Positions 1 to 5,764 are shown, numbered from the stretch's first letter. The stretch: DNA of 5,764 nt from an uncultured Flavobacterium sp. (GCF_946482535.1 NZ_CAMLRU010000165.1:1-5764); one strand, 5' to 3'. Translations and numbers: made by a program. Notes: generated from the letters alone by a model not told the origin.

Positions 1-71
1 GGTGTTTTAACTTGAGCTTCAATCGTAAAATTGGCAATAATCATAGCCAATACAAAAATAATTTTTCTCAT
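1..71 (-). CDS. N-terminus of an exported protein (partial, runs off the left edge)
   Basis: An ATG on the minus strand at 71-69 opens a frame that stays open to the window edge and gives 23 residues, beginning MRKIIFVLAMIIANF and continuing TIEAQVKT. It has a basic start, a hydrophobic stretch at residues 4-15, and an 'EAQ' ending of the kind cleaved by signal peptidase I in Bacteroidota, probably just before Gln19. There is no lipobox cysteine, so a secreted or periplasmic protein is expected rather than a lipoprotein. A promoter-like element lies 20-30 bases upstream in the divergent intergenic region. The mature part is outside the window, so no function can be given. Confidence 0.72.
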   Translation of the reverse strand, partial: MRKIIFVLAMIIANFTIEAQVKT

Positions 72-91
72 AATGTTTGTTTTAGTTTGCT

Positions 92-99
92 CAAAATTA
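92..99 (-). promoter_or_regulatory. Putative -7 element for the leftward exported-protein gene
   Basis: Read on the minus strand this is TAATTTTG, an exact match to the Bacteroidota -7 consensus TAnnTTTG. It would place the transcription start about 14 bases before the ATG, leaving a short A-rich leader. No good TTG -33 element is seen at the usual distance, so the call rests on the -7 box and its position alone. Confidence 0.4.
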
Positions 100-145
100 C
101 AAATTGTTCTGCTTGTAAGTGTTAATATAAACTTAAATGAAGTAC

Positions 146-179
146 AATTTTGTTTAACTTATGTTGAATTTTGTTAAAC
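146..179 (+). repeat. Two 13-bp direct repeats in the divergent promoter region (possible operators)
   Basis: AATTTTGTTTAAC (146-158) and AATTTTGTTAAAC (167-179) differ at one base and start 21 bp apart, about two helical turns. The second copy lies inside the spacer of the rightward promoter, and the first just upstream of its -33 element. The core TTGTTTAA recurs three times in the repeat spacer before the photolyase gene (1402-1429). Binding by a regulator is inference. AT-rich composition makes chance similarity possible. Confidence 0.4.
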
Positions 180-193
180 ATTTAATACCTTTG
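164..193 (+). promoter_or_regulatory. Putative Bacteroidota-type promoter of the SRPBCC/SDR/photolyase unit
   Basis: TTG at 164-166 is followed after 19 bases by TACCTTTG at 186-193, matching the Bacteroidota -33/-7 arrangement (TTG, 17-23 bases, TAnnTTTG). Transcription would start near 200, giving a leader of only about 10 bases before the ATG at 210. One of two TTGTTTAA-like direct repeats fills the spacer, a position used by MerR-type regulators. That link is only suggestive. Confidence 0.55.
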
Positions 194-209
194 CCAAAAT
201 CTTTAAAAG

Positions 210-680
210 ATGAAAATATATACGCTCCGCAGTAAACAAAAATTACCTATAACCATGGAAGAAGCTTGGGCATTTCTTTCCGATCCTAAAAACTTGAAGA
301 CCATCACTCCGGATTACATGGGTTTTAAAACACTCTCAGGTGACGACAGACCAATGTTTGCCGGACAAATCATTCAATATATAGTAACGCCGATTTTTGG
401 AATTCCAATGAAATGGGTTACTGAAATCACTCATGTAATCGACCGGAAGTACTTTGTTGATGAGCAACGTTTTGGTCCTTATGCGCTTTGGCACCACAAA
501 CATTTCCTAAAAGAAATACCGGGCGGTGTTGAAATGGAAGACATTGTAGATTATAAACTTCCTATGGGTATTCTGGGAGAAATGGTACACCCTTTTTTAG
601 TAAAACCAAAACTCAAACAGATTTTCGATTATCGCAGGGCAAAATTAATTGAACTTTTTGGAGAATTTAAAGCACAATAG
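210..680 (+). CDS. SRPBCC (START/Bet v 1-like) ligand-binding family protein
   Basis: A 156-residue protein with no signal peptide or membrane segment, so it should be cytoplasmic. The sequence fits a single SRPBCC domain: an N-terminal strand, a helix with the motif SDPKNLKTITP (residues 24-34), central strands including WVTEITHV (69-76), a conserved aromatic block around FVDEQRFGP (82-90) and WHHKHF (94-99), then DIVDYKLPMG (111-120), and a long C-terminal helix (about 126-149) that would close the hydrophobic cavity. The family binds or transforms hydrophobic ligands, but the ligand of this subgroup is unknown to me and no catalytic residues can be named. Some annotations call relatives 'cell division inhibitor', apparently by association with SulA-like epimerases, and I would not carry that name over. 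The start is fixed by a good promoter ending just upstream. The next gene begins two bases after the stop, so the two are probably cotranscribed. Confidence 0.85.
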   Translation: MKIYTLRSKQKLPITMEEAWAFLSDPKNLKTITPDYMGFKTLSGDDRPMFAGQIIQYIVTPIFGIPMKWVTEITHVIDRKYFVDEQRFGPYALWHHKHFLKEIPGGVEMEDIVDYKLPMGILGEMVHPFLVKPKLKQIFDYRRAKLIELFGEFKAQ

Positions 681-682
681 AA

Positions 683-1381
683 ATGAAAAATATATTATTG
701 ATTGGAGGTTCTTACGGAATTGGTTTGGCTATCGCCAAAGAATTGCAATATGAAAACAAAGTGTTTATAGCCTCCAGAACCAATGAAGCCATTGCAGAAA
801 TGAATATTACTCATATTCCGTTTGATGCTTCTACCGATACTTTAGATACCATAAAATTACCCGAAACCATTCACGGCTTAGTTTATTGTCCGGGCAGTAT
901 TAACCTTCGACCGTTTCGCGGTTTAAAGCCGGAAGCTTTTGAGAGTGATTTGCAAATCAATTTTATCAGTTTGGTCAAAGTAATTCAATCTGTATTACCA
1001 AATTTAACTGCAACAGAACAATCGAGTATTGTATTATTCAGTTCGGTTGCCGCGAGCATGGGCATGCCTTTTCACACTAGTGTAGCAGCCGCCAAAGGCG
1101 CTATTGAAGGTTTTGCCAAAGCTTTAGCTGCCGAGTATGCCCCAAAAATCAGAGTCAATGTGATAGCACCGTCTTTAACCGATACGCCTTTGGCAGAGAA
1201 ATTTTTGAGCAATGAGGAAAAACGAGAAAAGTCGGCCCAACGTCATCCGTTAAAACGCGTTGGCACTTCGGAAGATATGGCACAAATGACAGGTTTCTTA
1301 TTAAGCGATAAGAGCAGTTGGATTTCGGGACAGATATTCCATGTTGATGGCGGAATGTCAACTTTATTGGTTAATAATTAG
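683..1381 (+). CDS. Short-chain dehydrogenase/reductase (SDR) family protein lacking the catalytic tyrosine
   Basis: A 232-residue Rossmann-fold protein, close to the usual SDR length of about 250. The nucleotide-binding loop is GGSYGIG (residues 8-14). The motif that is NNAG in most SDRs reads CPGS (69-72). The structural Asn is N93, the active-site serine is S121 (in FSSVAAS), and the lysine is K138. The C-terminal part has the usual IRVNVIAPSLTDTPL (156-170) and ISGQIFHVDGG (214-224) blocks. The position of the catalytic Tyr in YxxxK is Val134 (VAAAK). I recall close relatives having Ile or Val there too, so this looks like a property of the subfamily rather than damage. It may use an unusual mechanism, or bind NAD(P) without classical dehydrogenase activity. 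It lies two bases after the SRPBCC gene, which could supply a hydrophobic ligand or partner. The substrate is unknown. Confidence 0.88.
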   Translation: MKNILLIGGSYGIGLAIAKELQYENKVFIASRTNEAIAEMNITHIPFDASTDTLDTIKLPETIHGLVYCPGSINLRPFRGLKPEAFESDLQINFISLVKVIQSVLPNLTATEQSSIVLFSSVAASMGMPFHTSVAAAKGAIEGFAKALAAEYAPKIRVNVIAPSLTDTPLAEKFLSNEEKREKSAQRHPLKRVGTSEDMAQMTGFLLSDKSSWISGQIFHVDGGMSTLLVNN

Positions 1382-1475
1382 TAGTTTAGGGTGGTTTAAT
1401 ATTGTTTAAGGTTGTTTAAAATTGTTTAATCACTCCAACTACTTTAAACCAATTTAAACTTTTAAACTTTCAAAC
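1381..1475 (+). repeat. Phased GTTTAA repeat array with an inverted TTTAAAC arm
   Basis: The non-coding gap before the photolyase gene is almost entirely repeats. GTTTAA occurs at 1394, 1404, 1414 and 1424, exactly 10 bp apart, with a degenerate GTTTAG one unit earlier (1384) that begins in the stop codon of the SDR gene. The opposite orientation follows: TTTAAAC at 1443, 1453 and 1461, then CAAAC at 1471. Segments 1414-1429 and 1444-1459 can pair at 14 of 16 positions around a 14-base loop, so an imperfect hairpin is possible, but no T-tract follows to make a standard terminator. The 10-bp phase puts every copy on one face of the helix, as in a multi-site operator. Alternatively this is one of the TTTAAAC-type simple repeats that I recall as common between flavobacterial genes. 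Confidence 0.8.
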
Positions 1476-1487
1476 AAAATCAAGCTA

Positions 1488-2774
1488 ATGAACATCTTTT
1501 GGTTTAGACGCGATTTGCGATTAGAAGATAATGTTGGTCTTTATCACGCTTTGAAAAGTGGTGAGGAAGTATTGCCTATTTTTATTTTTGATGAAAACAT
1601 TCTCTCGCAATTACCTAAAGATGATGCTCGTGTAACTTTTATTCATGAGCAACTGTCCAAAATTCAGGAGCATCTCAAAAAGTTAGGCAAATCTCTGGCG
1701 GTTTTTTATGGTGACCCTTTTGAAGTTTACAATAAAATACTGTCCGAAAATAAAATCGAAACGGTCTACACCAATCACGATTACGAACCTTATGCGCGCA
1801 AACGCGATTTAGAATTATATCATTTATTCAAGGAATACCATATCGAATTTAAAACCAGTAAAGACCAAGTAATCTTCGAAAAAAGCGAAGTAGTTAAAGA
1901 TGATGGTTCTCCTTATGTGGTTTACACACCTTATTCGAATAAGTGGAAAGAGAACTTCAAAAAAATCAACTTAACCCACTACAATTCTGAAGCATATCTG
2001 GACAAAATAGCACTTCACTCCTATCCATTTTTAAGTTTGAAAGACATCGGTTTTATAGAGTCTGCTATAAAAGTTACACCTTATGACATTTCGGATACAT
2101 TGATAGACAACTATGAAGCTACCCGTAATTTTCCGGCCTTGAATAAGACTTCCTATCTTGGCATCTATCTTCGTTTCGGAGCTGTTTCCATTCGGAAAAT
2201 GGTGGCCAAAGCTTTAGAAAGCAAGAACGAAACTTTTCTCAAAGAACTCATTTGGCGCGAGTTTTTTATGCAAATTCTATGGCATTTTCCACATACCGCA
2301 AACAAAAGTTTTAAATCAAAATATGACGCCATCCAATGGGATAACAATGAAAATTTATTCAGAAAATGGTGTGAAGGTAAAACCGGTTATCCTTTTGTAG
2401 ATGCCGGCATGCGAGAATTAAACACCACCGGACACATGCACAACCGGGTGCGAATGATAGTGGCCAGCTTTTTGTGCAAACATTTGTTAATTGACTGGCG
2501 TTGGGGTGAAGCTTATTTTGCCCAAAAACTATTAGATTACGAACAAGCCAGTAATGTAGGCAATTGGCAATGGGCCGCGGGAAGCGGTGTGGATGCGGCG
2601 CCTTATTTCAGAATTTTTAATCCAACCGAACAAATCAAAAAGTTTGACAAAGACTTACTCTATATCAAAAAATGGATTCCCGAGTTGCATTCATCAGACT
2701 ATCCGCAACCCATTGTAGACCACAAAGAAGCGCGTGAAAAATGTTTAACTGTTTATAAACAAGCCGTTGGCTAA
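1488..2774 (+). CDS. phrB: Deoxyribodipyrimidine photolyase (class I CPD photolyase)
   Basis: Repairs cyclobutane pyrimidine dimers in DNA by light-driven electron transfer from reduced FAD. The protein has 428 residues. The N-terminal photolyase domain starts with [11 protein letters not shown] (5-15) and the FAD-binding helical domain covers about 200-400. Aligned by eye to the remembered E. coli enzyme, key residues are present: FAD contacts Y209 and T221-S222; substrate contacts R213, E253, W256, N319, R320, M323 and W362; N356 opposite flavin N5; and the tryptophan triad W294, W337, W360. Met at 323 favours CPD over (6-4) photolyase, which has His there. It is about 45 residues shorter than E. 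coli PhrB, and the loop with the HEPW motif near the C-terminus is missing. The N108/E109 pair that holds methenyltetrahydrofolate in E. coli is Y102/A103, so the antenna may differ or be absent. The ATG follows an A-rich leader after the repeat array, and the stop overlaps the next start by one base. Confidence 0.95.
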   Translation: MNIFWFRRDLRLEDNVGLYHALKSGEEVLPIFIFDENILSQLPKDDARVTFIHEQLSKIQEHLKKLGKSLAVFYGDPFEVYNKILSENKIETVYTNHDYEPYARKRDLELYHLFKEYHIEFKTSKDQVIFEKSEVVKDDGSPYVVYTPYSNKWKENFKKINLTHYNSEAYLDKIALHSYPFLSLKDIGFIESAIKVTPYDISDTLIDNYEATRNFPALNKTSYLGIYLRFGAVSIRKMVAKALESKNETFLKELIWREFFMQILWHFPHTANKSFKSKYDAIQWDNNENLFRKWCEGKTGYPFVDAGMRELNTTGHMHNRVRMIVASFLCKHLLIDWRWGEAYFAQKLLDYEQASNVGNWQWAAGSGVDAAPYFRIFNPTEQIKKFDKDLLYIKKWIPELHSSDYPQPIVDHKEAREKCLTVYKQAVG

Positions 2775-4228
2775 TGAACATTGTCTGGTTTAAAAGAGAT
2801 TTGCGATTACAAGATAACGAGGCGCTTTACCGAGCATTACAGTCTCAGGGAAAAGTCTTGTTGTTGTATATCTTTGAGCCTTCTCTAATCAATGACATCC
2901 ATTACAGTCAAAGGCACTTTGATTTTATCAAACAATCCTTAGAAGAATTACAAAAAGAACTGCTTCCCTATCATACTCAAATCCTAATTGTGGAAGAAGA
3001 AGCAGCGACAGTCTTCCAAAAACTAATCAACATCATTCCCATAAGCGGTGTTTATTCCCATCAAGAAACCGGAATCAAACGAACTTTTGATCGAGATTTA
3101 CAAGTATCCGAATTGCTGCGAGACCATGGAATTCCTTGGCATGAATACATTACCAACGGTGTGATTCGCGGATTACAAAACCGCAAAAACTGGAAAGAAG
3201 ATTGGTATGATTTTATGGCCAAACCGATTTTTCGTTTTGAAGCCGACAGACGAAGTTTTATCAAATACCGTGAACTGGAAGAAATAGAAAAGTATTTTTC
3301 GGTTCCTCAATTAAAAACTGACCCCAACACACCTTTCCAAAAAGGTGGAACCAATACCGGTCTTCGTTACCTGAATTCTTTTTTACAAGACAGAGTAGAC
3401 AATTACAGTCGACACATCTCAAAACCGGAAGCGGCTCGAAAAGGTTGCAGCAGACTTTCCCCCTATATTGCTTGGGGAAACTTATCCGTGAGGCAGGTTT
3501 ATCAAGCAGCTATGCGGCAAGCACAAACCGGAAAATACAAACGTCAAATTGCCAATTTTGCTTCGCGTTTGAGATGGCAAGCACACTTCATTCAAAAATT
3601 TGAAATGGAATGTGAAATGGAATTTGTAGCGGTAAATAAAGGCTATCGCAATTTACAACAAAAAGTAAATCCGATTTGGCACCAAGCTTGGACCGAAGGC
3701 AAAACCGGTGTACCTATTGTAGATGCTTGTATGCGATGTCTCAATACTACCGGCTATTTGAATTTTAGAATGAGGGCTTTGGTGGTTTCTTTTTATACGC
3801 ACCATTTGTTTCAACCGTGGCAAAATTGTAGTCCGCATTTGGCCCAACAATTCCTCGACTTTGAACCCGGCATACATTACCCGCAAATCCAAATGCAAGC
3901 CGGTGTTACCGGAATTAATACTTTGCGCGTATACAATCCGGTGAAGAATTCTATTGAACACGATGAAGATGGTCTATTTATAAAAAAATGGGTGCCCGAA
4001 TTAGCGACATTGTCGGTTCCTTTTGTGCATGAACCTTGGAAACTAACTCCTATTGAACAAGTCTTCCATCAATTTACGCCAGGCGTTAATTATCCTTTAC
4101 CGCTTGTTAACTTAGAAGAAGCCCGAAAAATGTCCTCCGATTTCTTTTGGGGAATGCGTAAAAAAGAGGAAGTTAAGAAAGACGGTAAACGCGTTTTGGA
4201 AAAACACACTATACCGGATAATGTCTAA
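2774..4228 (+). CDS. Divergent cryptochrome/photolyase-family flavoprotein
   Basis: A 484-residue paralogue of the preceding photolyase. It has an N-terminal photolyase domain ([11 protein letters not shown], 5-15) and a C-terminal FAD-binding domain ([12 protein letters not shown], 227-238; [14 protein letters not shown], 308-321; RVYNPVKN, 385-392; VHEPW, 418-422). Positions 94-144 (SHQETG, WHEY, GVIRGL, then WKEDW) are typical of a widespread bacterial branch whose role I do not know. Compared by eye with E. coli PhrB, several catalytic or substrate-contact residues differ: Glu274 is Arg265, Arg226 is Ile215, Met345 is Ala335, and the Trp382/Trp384 region is IQMQ (372-375), with no Trp between 349 and 406. 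Outer triad members W306 and W349 remain. FAD binding is likely. CPD repair by the standard mechanism is doubtful, so a photoreceptor, or a repair enzyme for another lesion, is possible. The last 25 residues are rich in Lys and Glu. The ATG overlaps the upstream stop (TAATG), suggesting coupled translation. Confidence 0.88.
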   Translation: MNIVWFKRDLRLQDNEALYRALQSQGKVLLLYIFEPSLINDIHYSQRHFDFIKQSLEELQKELLPYHTQILIVEEEAATVFQKLINIIPISGVYSHQETGIKRTFDRDLQVSELLRDHGIPWHEYITNGVIRGLQNRKNWKEDWYDFMAKPIFRFEADRRSFIKYRELEEIEKYFSVPQLKTDPNTPFQKGGTNTGLRYLNSFLQDRVDNYSRHISKPEAARKGCSRLSPYIAWGNLSVRQVYQAAMRQAQTGKYKRQIANFASRLRWQAHFIQKFEMECEMEFVAVNKGYRNLQQKVNPIWHQAWTEGKTGVPIVDACMRCLNTTGYLNFRMRALVVSFYTHHLFQPWQNCSPHLAQQFLDFEPGIHYPQIQMQAGVTGINTLRVYNPVKNSIEHDEDGLFIKKWVPELATLSVPFVHEPWKLTPIEQVFHQFTPGVNYPLPLVNLEEARKMSSDFFWGMRKKEEVKKDGKRVLEKHTIPDNV

Positions 4229-4230
4229 AC

Positions 4231-4884
4231 TTAATCTTTTACCAAAGAAGACAATGCTTTGGTCCAAATAGCATAACCTTTAGCATTCATGTGCAGATTG
4301 TCTTGGATGAAGATATCTTTCCTTGGTTCGCCATTTTGCAACATCATGTCCCAAATATTGACAAAAACTGCTTGTTTATCGTTTTTCAAATAATTACTAA
4401 TTAAATTATTAGCCGCCATCATCTTGTCTTTCATGCCCCATCTTGAAATACTGGGCTTAAGAGAAACGAATATTATCGGGGTTAACGGGAACTGTTTTCT
4501 TAGTGTAGTGTGCAAGGTTTTATAGCGTTCAAAAACGATTTCAGAGGTTATTGTCTCCGAACTCGCAATATCATTTTCACCGCAGTAAATAAAAATCTTT
4601 TTGGGTTTGTAATTCAAAACCACTTCCTTTTGCCAATAAATCAAATCTTCCAAAGTAGCACCGCCAAAAGCACGATTGAGGATATTTTCATTTTGAAAAT
4701 CTTCTTTAATTGTTTTCCACAATCTGAATGATGAACTGCCTATAAACAGTAGCATTCCGTCTTGCGGTTTTTGAATGCTGTCTTGGGTTTTGAAAGCTTT
4801 AATTTCGTTCCAAAAGGGTTTTTCTTGTGAACAAACGTTTAAGGAAACAATGAATAAAGCTAAGAGGGTTAACAGTTTTCTCAT
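4231..4884 (-). CDS. Secreted SGNH/GDSL-type hydrolase (probable esterase)
   Basis: A 217-residue serine hydrolase of the SGNH superfamily. All four blocks are visible: nucleophile S51 in FIGSSSF (47-53, where GDS is replaced by GSS), Gly in NRAFGGAT (70-77), Asn104 in CGENDIA (101-107), and the Asp195/His198 pair in DNLHMNAKGY (195-204). The layout resembles the PAF-acetylhydrolase-like branch, whose members remove acetyl or acyl groups from lipids or sugars; the substrate here cannot be told. Residues 1-19 form a signal peptide with probable cleavage before Gln20 (VCS/Q). The cysteine at 18 is preceded by LNV, a poor lipobox, so a lipoprotein is less likely. The start overlaps the end of the HAD gene by 4 bp (ATGA), which points to translational coupling. 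The stop lies two bases from the convergent photolyase-like gene, with no room for a separate terminator. Confidence 0.9.
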   Translation of the reverse strand: MRKLLTLLALFIVSLNVCSQEKPFWNEIKAFKTQDSIQKPQDGMLLFIGSSSFRLWKTIKEDFQNENILNRAFGGATLEDLIYWQKEVVLNYKPKKIFIYCGENDIASSETITSEIVFERYKTLHTTLRKQFPLTPIIFVSLKPSISRWGMKDKMMAANNLISNYLKNDKQAVFVNIWDMMLQNGEPRKDIFIQDNLHMNAKGYAIWTKALSSLVKD

Positions 4885-5543
4885 GAGTTCTTAATTTGAC
4901 GAATCATAGTATAATTCAATTCTTTAAAATCACTGATAACCTTATCAGCCTTAGAATAATCCTGCATTTTGGAATGAAAACTATCATATCCGATACAATA
5001 AATTCCAGCCGCTTTTGCCGCCAAAATTCCATTAGTGCTATCTTCAATCACGATACAGTTTTCCACAGGTGTTTGTGCTAAAAAAGCAGCGTGTTGAAAA
5101 ATAGCCGGATGAGGTTTTGACTTCGGAAAATCTTCTCCTGAAACGATATGGTTAAAATATGGGTGCAATTGGAAGCGATTGAAAATTCTGTTGATGGTTA
5201 CCTTAGCCGATGAAGAAGCTAAAACCAACTGCATACCATTGGCATACAAATCTTTAATTAAATCTTCAACGCCATCCAACAAATATAAATCTTCTTTTTG
5301 ATCGAAAGCTTCGTTAAATAATTGACGCTTGGTTTCTACCAAAGTACCAACCTCTTCTTCAAGATTGAATTGCGCTTTTAATCGCTCAAAGATATTCTTA
5401 GTGGAATTTCCGGTAAAAGATGCATACATTTCAGGCGTTACTTCAATATTGAGCCTTTTAAAATGTTGATTGTAAGCATAATGATGTACCGGTTCGGTAT
5501 CTACAATTACACCATCCATATCAAATATCACAGTTTGTATCAT
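4881..5543 (-). CDS. HAD-superfamily hydrolase, beta-phosphoglucomutase/phosphatase-like (subfamily IA)
   Basis: A 220-residue cytoplasmic HAD enzyme with all four motifs: I, DMDGVIVDTEP (8-18, nucleophile D8 and acid/base D10); II, LASSS (108-112, S110); III, K143 in SKPHP (142-146); IV, VIEDSTNG (165-172, with E167 and D168 binding Mg2+). The helical cap lies between motifs I and II (about 17-90), which defines the IA type shared by beta-phosphoglucomutase and small sugar-phosphate phosphatases. Sequence alone does not separate mutase from phosphatase here. It is upstream of, and overlaps by 4 bp, the SGNH hydrolase gene, so the pair is probably expressed together. A role in sugar-phosphate handling or removal of toxic phosphorylated metabolites is the cautious guess. 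No promoter is evident just before it; an open frame on the same strand ends only five bases upstream, so it may belong to a longer operon. Confidence 0.92.
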   Translation of the reverse strand: MIQTVIFDMDGVIVDTEPVHHYAYNQHFKRLNIEVTPEMYASFTGNSTKNIFERLKAQFNLEEEVGTLVETKRQLFNEAFDQKEDLYLLDGVEDLIKDLYANGMQLVLASSSAKVTINRIFNRFQLHPYFNHIVSGEDFPKSKPHPAIFQHAAFLAQTPVENCIVIEDSTNGILAAKAAGIYCIGYDSFHSKMQDYSKADKVISDFKELNYTMIRQIKNS

Positions 5544-5548
5544 GTTGA

Positions 5549-5764
5549 TTAGCTTACTTCTAAACGGGTTAGGAATTCTTTGAAAGTTGAATTAAAAAAT
5601 AAAATAGCGGAACAAAAAGCAAGGCAAAAAGTAATAATAAAAACCATCTCCCTAATAAATCCGGCCATTGCAAAGCTACTTGGATTGTTTTGTAATCGAG
5701 TAGCCAAAAAATCAGCAATAAAAAGACTTTTCAGTTTCGCGAGCTGCTCGTTATTAGTTGAACG
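5549..5764 (-). CDS. C-terminal part of an unidentified membrane-associated protein (partial, frame uncertain)
   Basis: A minus-strand frame enters from the right edge and stays open for 71 codons to a TAA at 5551-5549, five bases before the HAD start. It begins RSTNNEQLAKLKSLF and contains one hydrophobic segment (roughly MVFIITFCLAFCSAILFF, residues 40-57), then FKEFLTRLEVS. No family is recognised. A second frame over the same DNA (5569-5730) also looks like membrane protein, with better leucine and tryptophan patterning, so either this frame is the gene or the true product switches frame around 5728-5733. Open frame and operon-like spacing favour a real gene here. The exact reading is unsure. 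Confidence 0.45.
   Translation of the reverse strand, partial: RSTNNEQLAKLKSLFIADFLATRLQNNPSSFAMAGFIREMVFIITFCLAFCSAILFFNSTFKEFLTRLEVS
5569..5730 (-). other. Competing open frame encoding two predicted membrane helices
   Basis: Between a TGA at 5733-5731 and a TAA at 5571-5569 this frame reads 53 residues, with helices VFLLLIFWLL (2-11) and WFLLLLFALLFVPLFYFLI (29-47), and between them a linker with WPDLLGR (22-28). It has no ATG and only a weak TTG start, so it is unlikely to be a free-standing gene. It would join naturally to NEQLAKLK of the other frame if one base were lost in the four-A run (minus strand) at 5731-5728. The 25-base gap to the HAD start would be normal. Confidence 0.3.

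Noticed and set aside
1397..1424. A promoter for the photolyase within the repeats (TAATATTG, TAAGGTTG, TAAAATTG each one base off TAnnTTTG)
   Set aside because: The near-matches follow automatically from the repeat unit, the critical first T of TTTG is missing in all three, and no -33 element is correctly spaced.
1381..1475. The repeat spacer as a CRISPR array
   Set aside because: Units are only 10 bp with no unique spacers, and there are no cas genes. It is a simple phased repeat.
3653..3961. 102-codon minus-strand open frame inside the second photolyase-like gene
   Set aside because: It is antisense to strongly conserved FAD-domain coding sequence, has no recognisable motif, and has no start-site context. 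The same applies to the other short frames antisense to known genes (1155-1361, 2165-2347, 3061-3264, 4510-4731, 4896-5081).
2774..4228. FeS-type bacterial (6-4) photolyase
   Set aside because: The sequence follows the classical photolyase/cryptochrome layout ([18 protein letters not shown]), and the conserved cysteine set expected for an iron-sulfur cluster is not visible in the C-terminal domain.
4241..4263. 7-bp inverted repeat with a 9-base loop as an intrinsic terminator for the plus-strand unit
   Set aside because: It is short and AT-rich, lies inside the SGNH gene, and is not followed by a T-run on either strand.
4831..4884. SGNH hydrolase as a lipoprotein
   Set aside because: The residues before Cys18 are Leu-Asn-Val. 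A small residue is expected just before the lipobox cysteine, and cleavage before Gln20 explains the signal peptide better.
1..5764. Insertion sequences, tRNA or rRNA genes, phage or defence systems
   Set aside because: No transposase, terminal inverted repeats, tRNA-like cloverleaf or rRNA segment was seen, and every gene fits ordinary chromosomal families.

Overview
The window looks like chromosome of a member of the Bacteroidota, most likely a flavobacterium. It is AT-rich, its start sites lack clear Shine-Dalgarno sequences and sit behind A-rich leaders, two promoters fit the Bacteroidota pattern TTG-N19-TAnnTTTG, and signal peptides end in the 'AQ'/'SQ' style common in that phylum. The protein sequences also resemble flavobacterial families, but this is recognition from memory and no search was run.

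Layout. Positions 1-71 hold the N-terminus of a minus-strand gene for an exported protein. Positions 72-209 are a divergent promoter region. A plus-strand block follows: an SRPBCC-fold protein (210-680), a short-chain dehydrogenase (SDR) relative (683-1381), a spacer packed with GTTTAA repeats (1381-1475), a class I cyclobutane pyrimidine dimer (CPD) photolyase (1488-2774), and a second, divergent photolyase/cryptochrome homologue (2774-4228). It converges, two bases apart, on a minus-strand block: a secreted SGNH/GDSL hydrolase (4231-4884), a HAD-family phosphatase or phosphomutase (4881-5543), and the C-terminal end of an unidentified membrane protein (about 5549-5764), where two overlapping frames compete.

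How the genes work together. The plus-strand genes are tightly packed (2-nt gap, repeat spacer, 1-bp overlap) and probably form a light-response/UV-repair unit. The first photolyase has the residues expected of a working enzyme. The second keeps the fold but has lost several substrate-contact positions and the first tryptophan of the electron-transfer triad, so it may be a receptor or have another substrate. The SDR keeps its cofactor loop and lysine but has valine in place of the catalytic tyrosine. The most notable non-coding structure is the phased repeat array before the first photolyase. Its TTGTTTAA core also occurs in the promoter in front of the SRPBCC gene, which suggests, but does not prove, a common regulator. 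The HAD and SGNH genes overlap by 4 bp (ATGA) and are probably co-translated.
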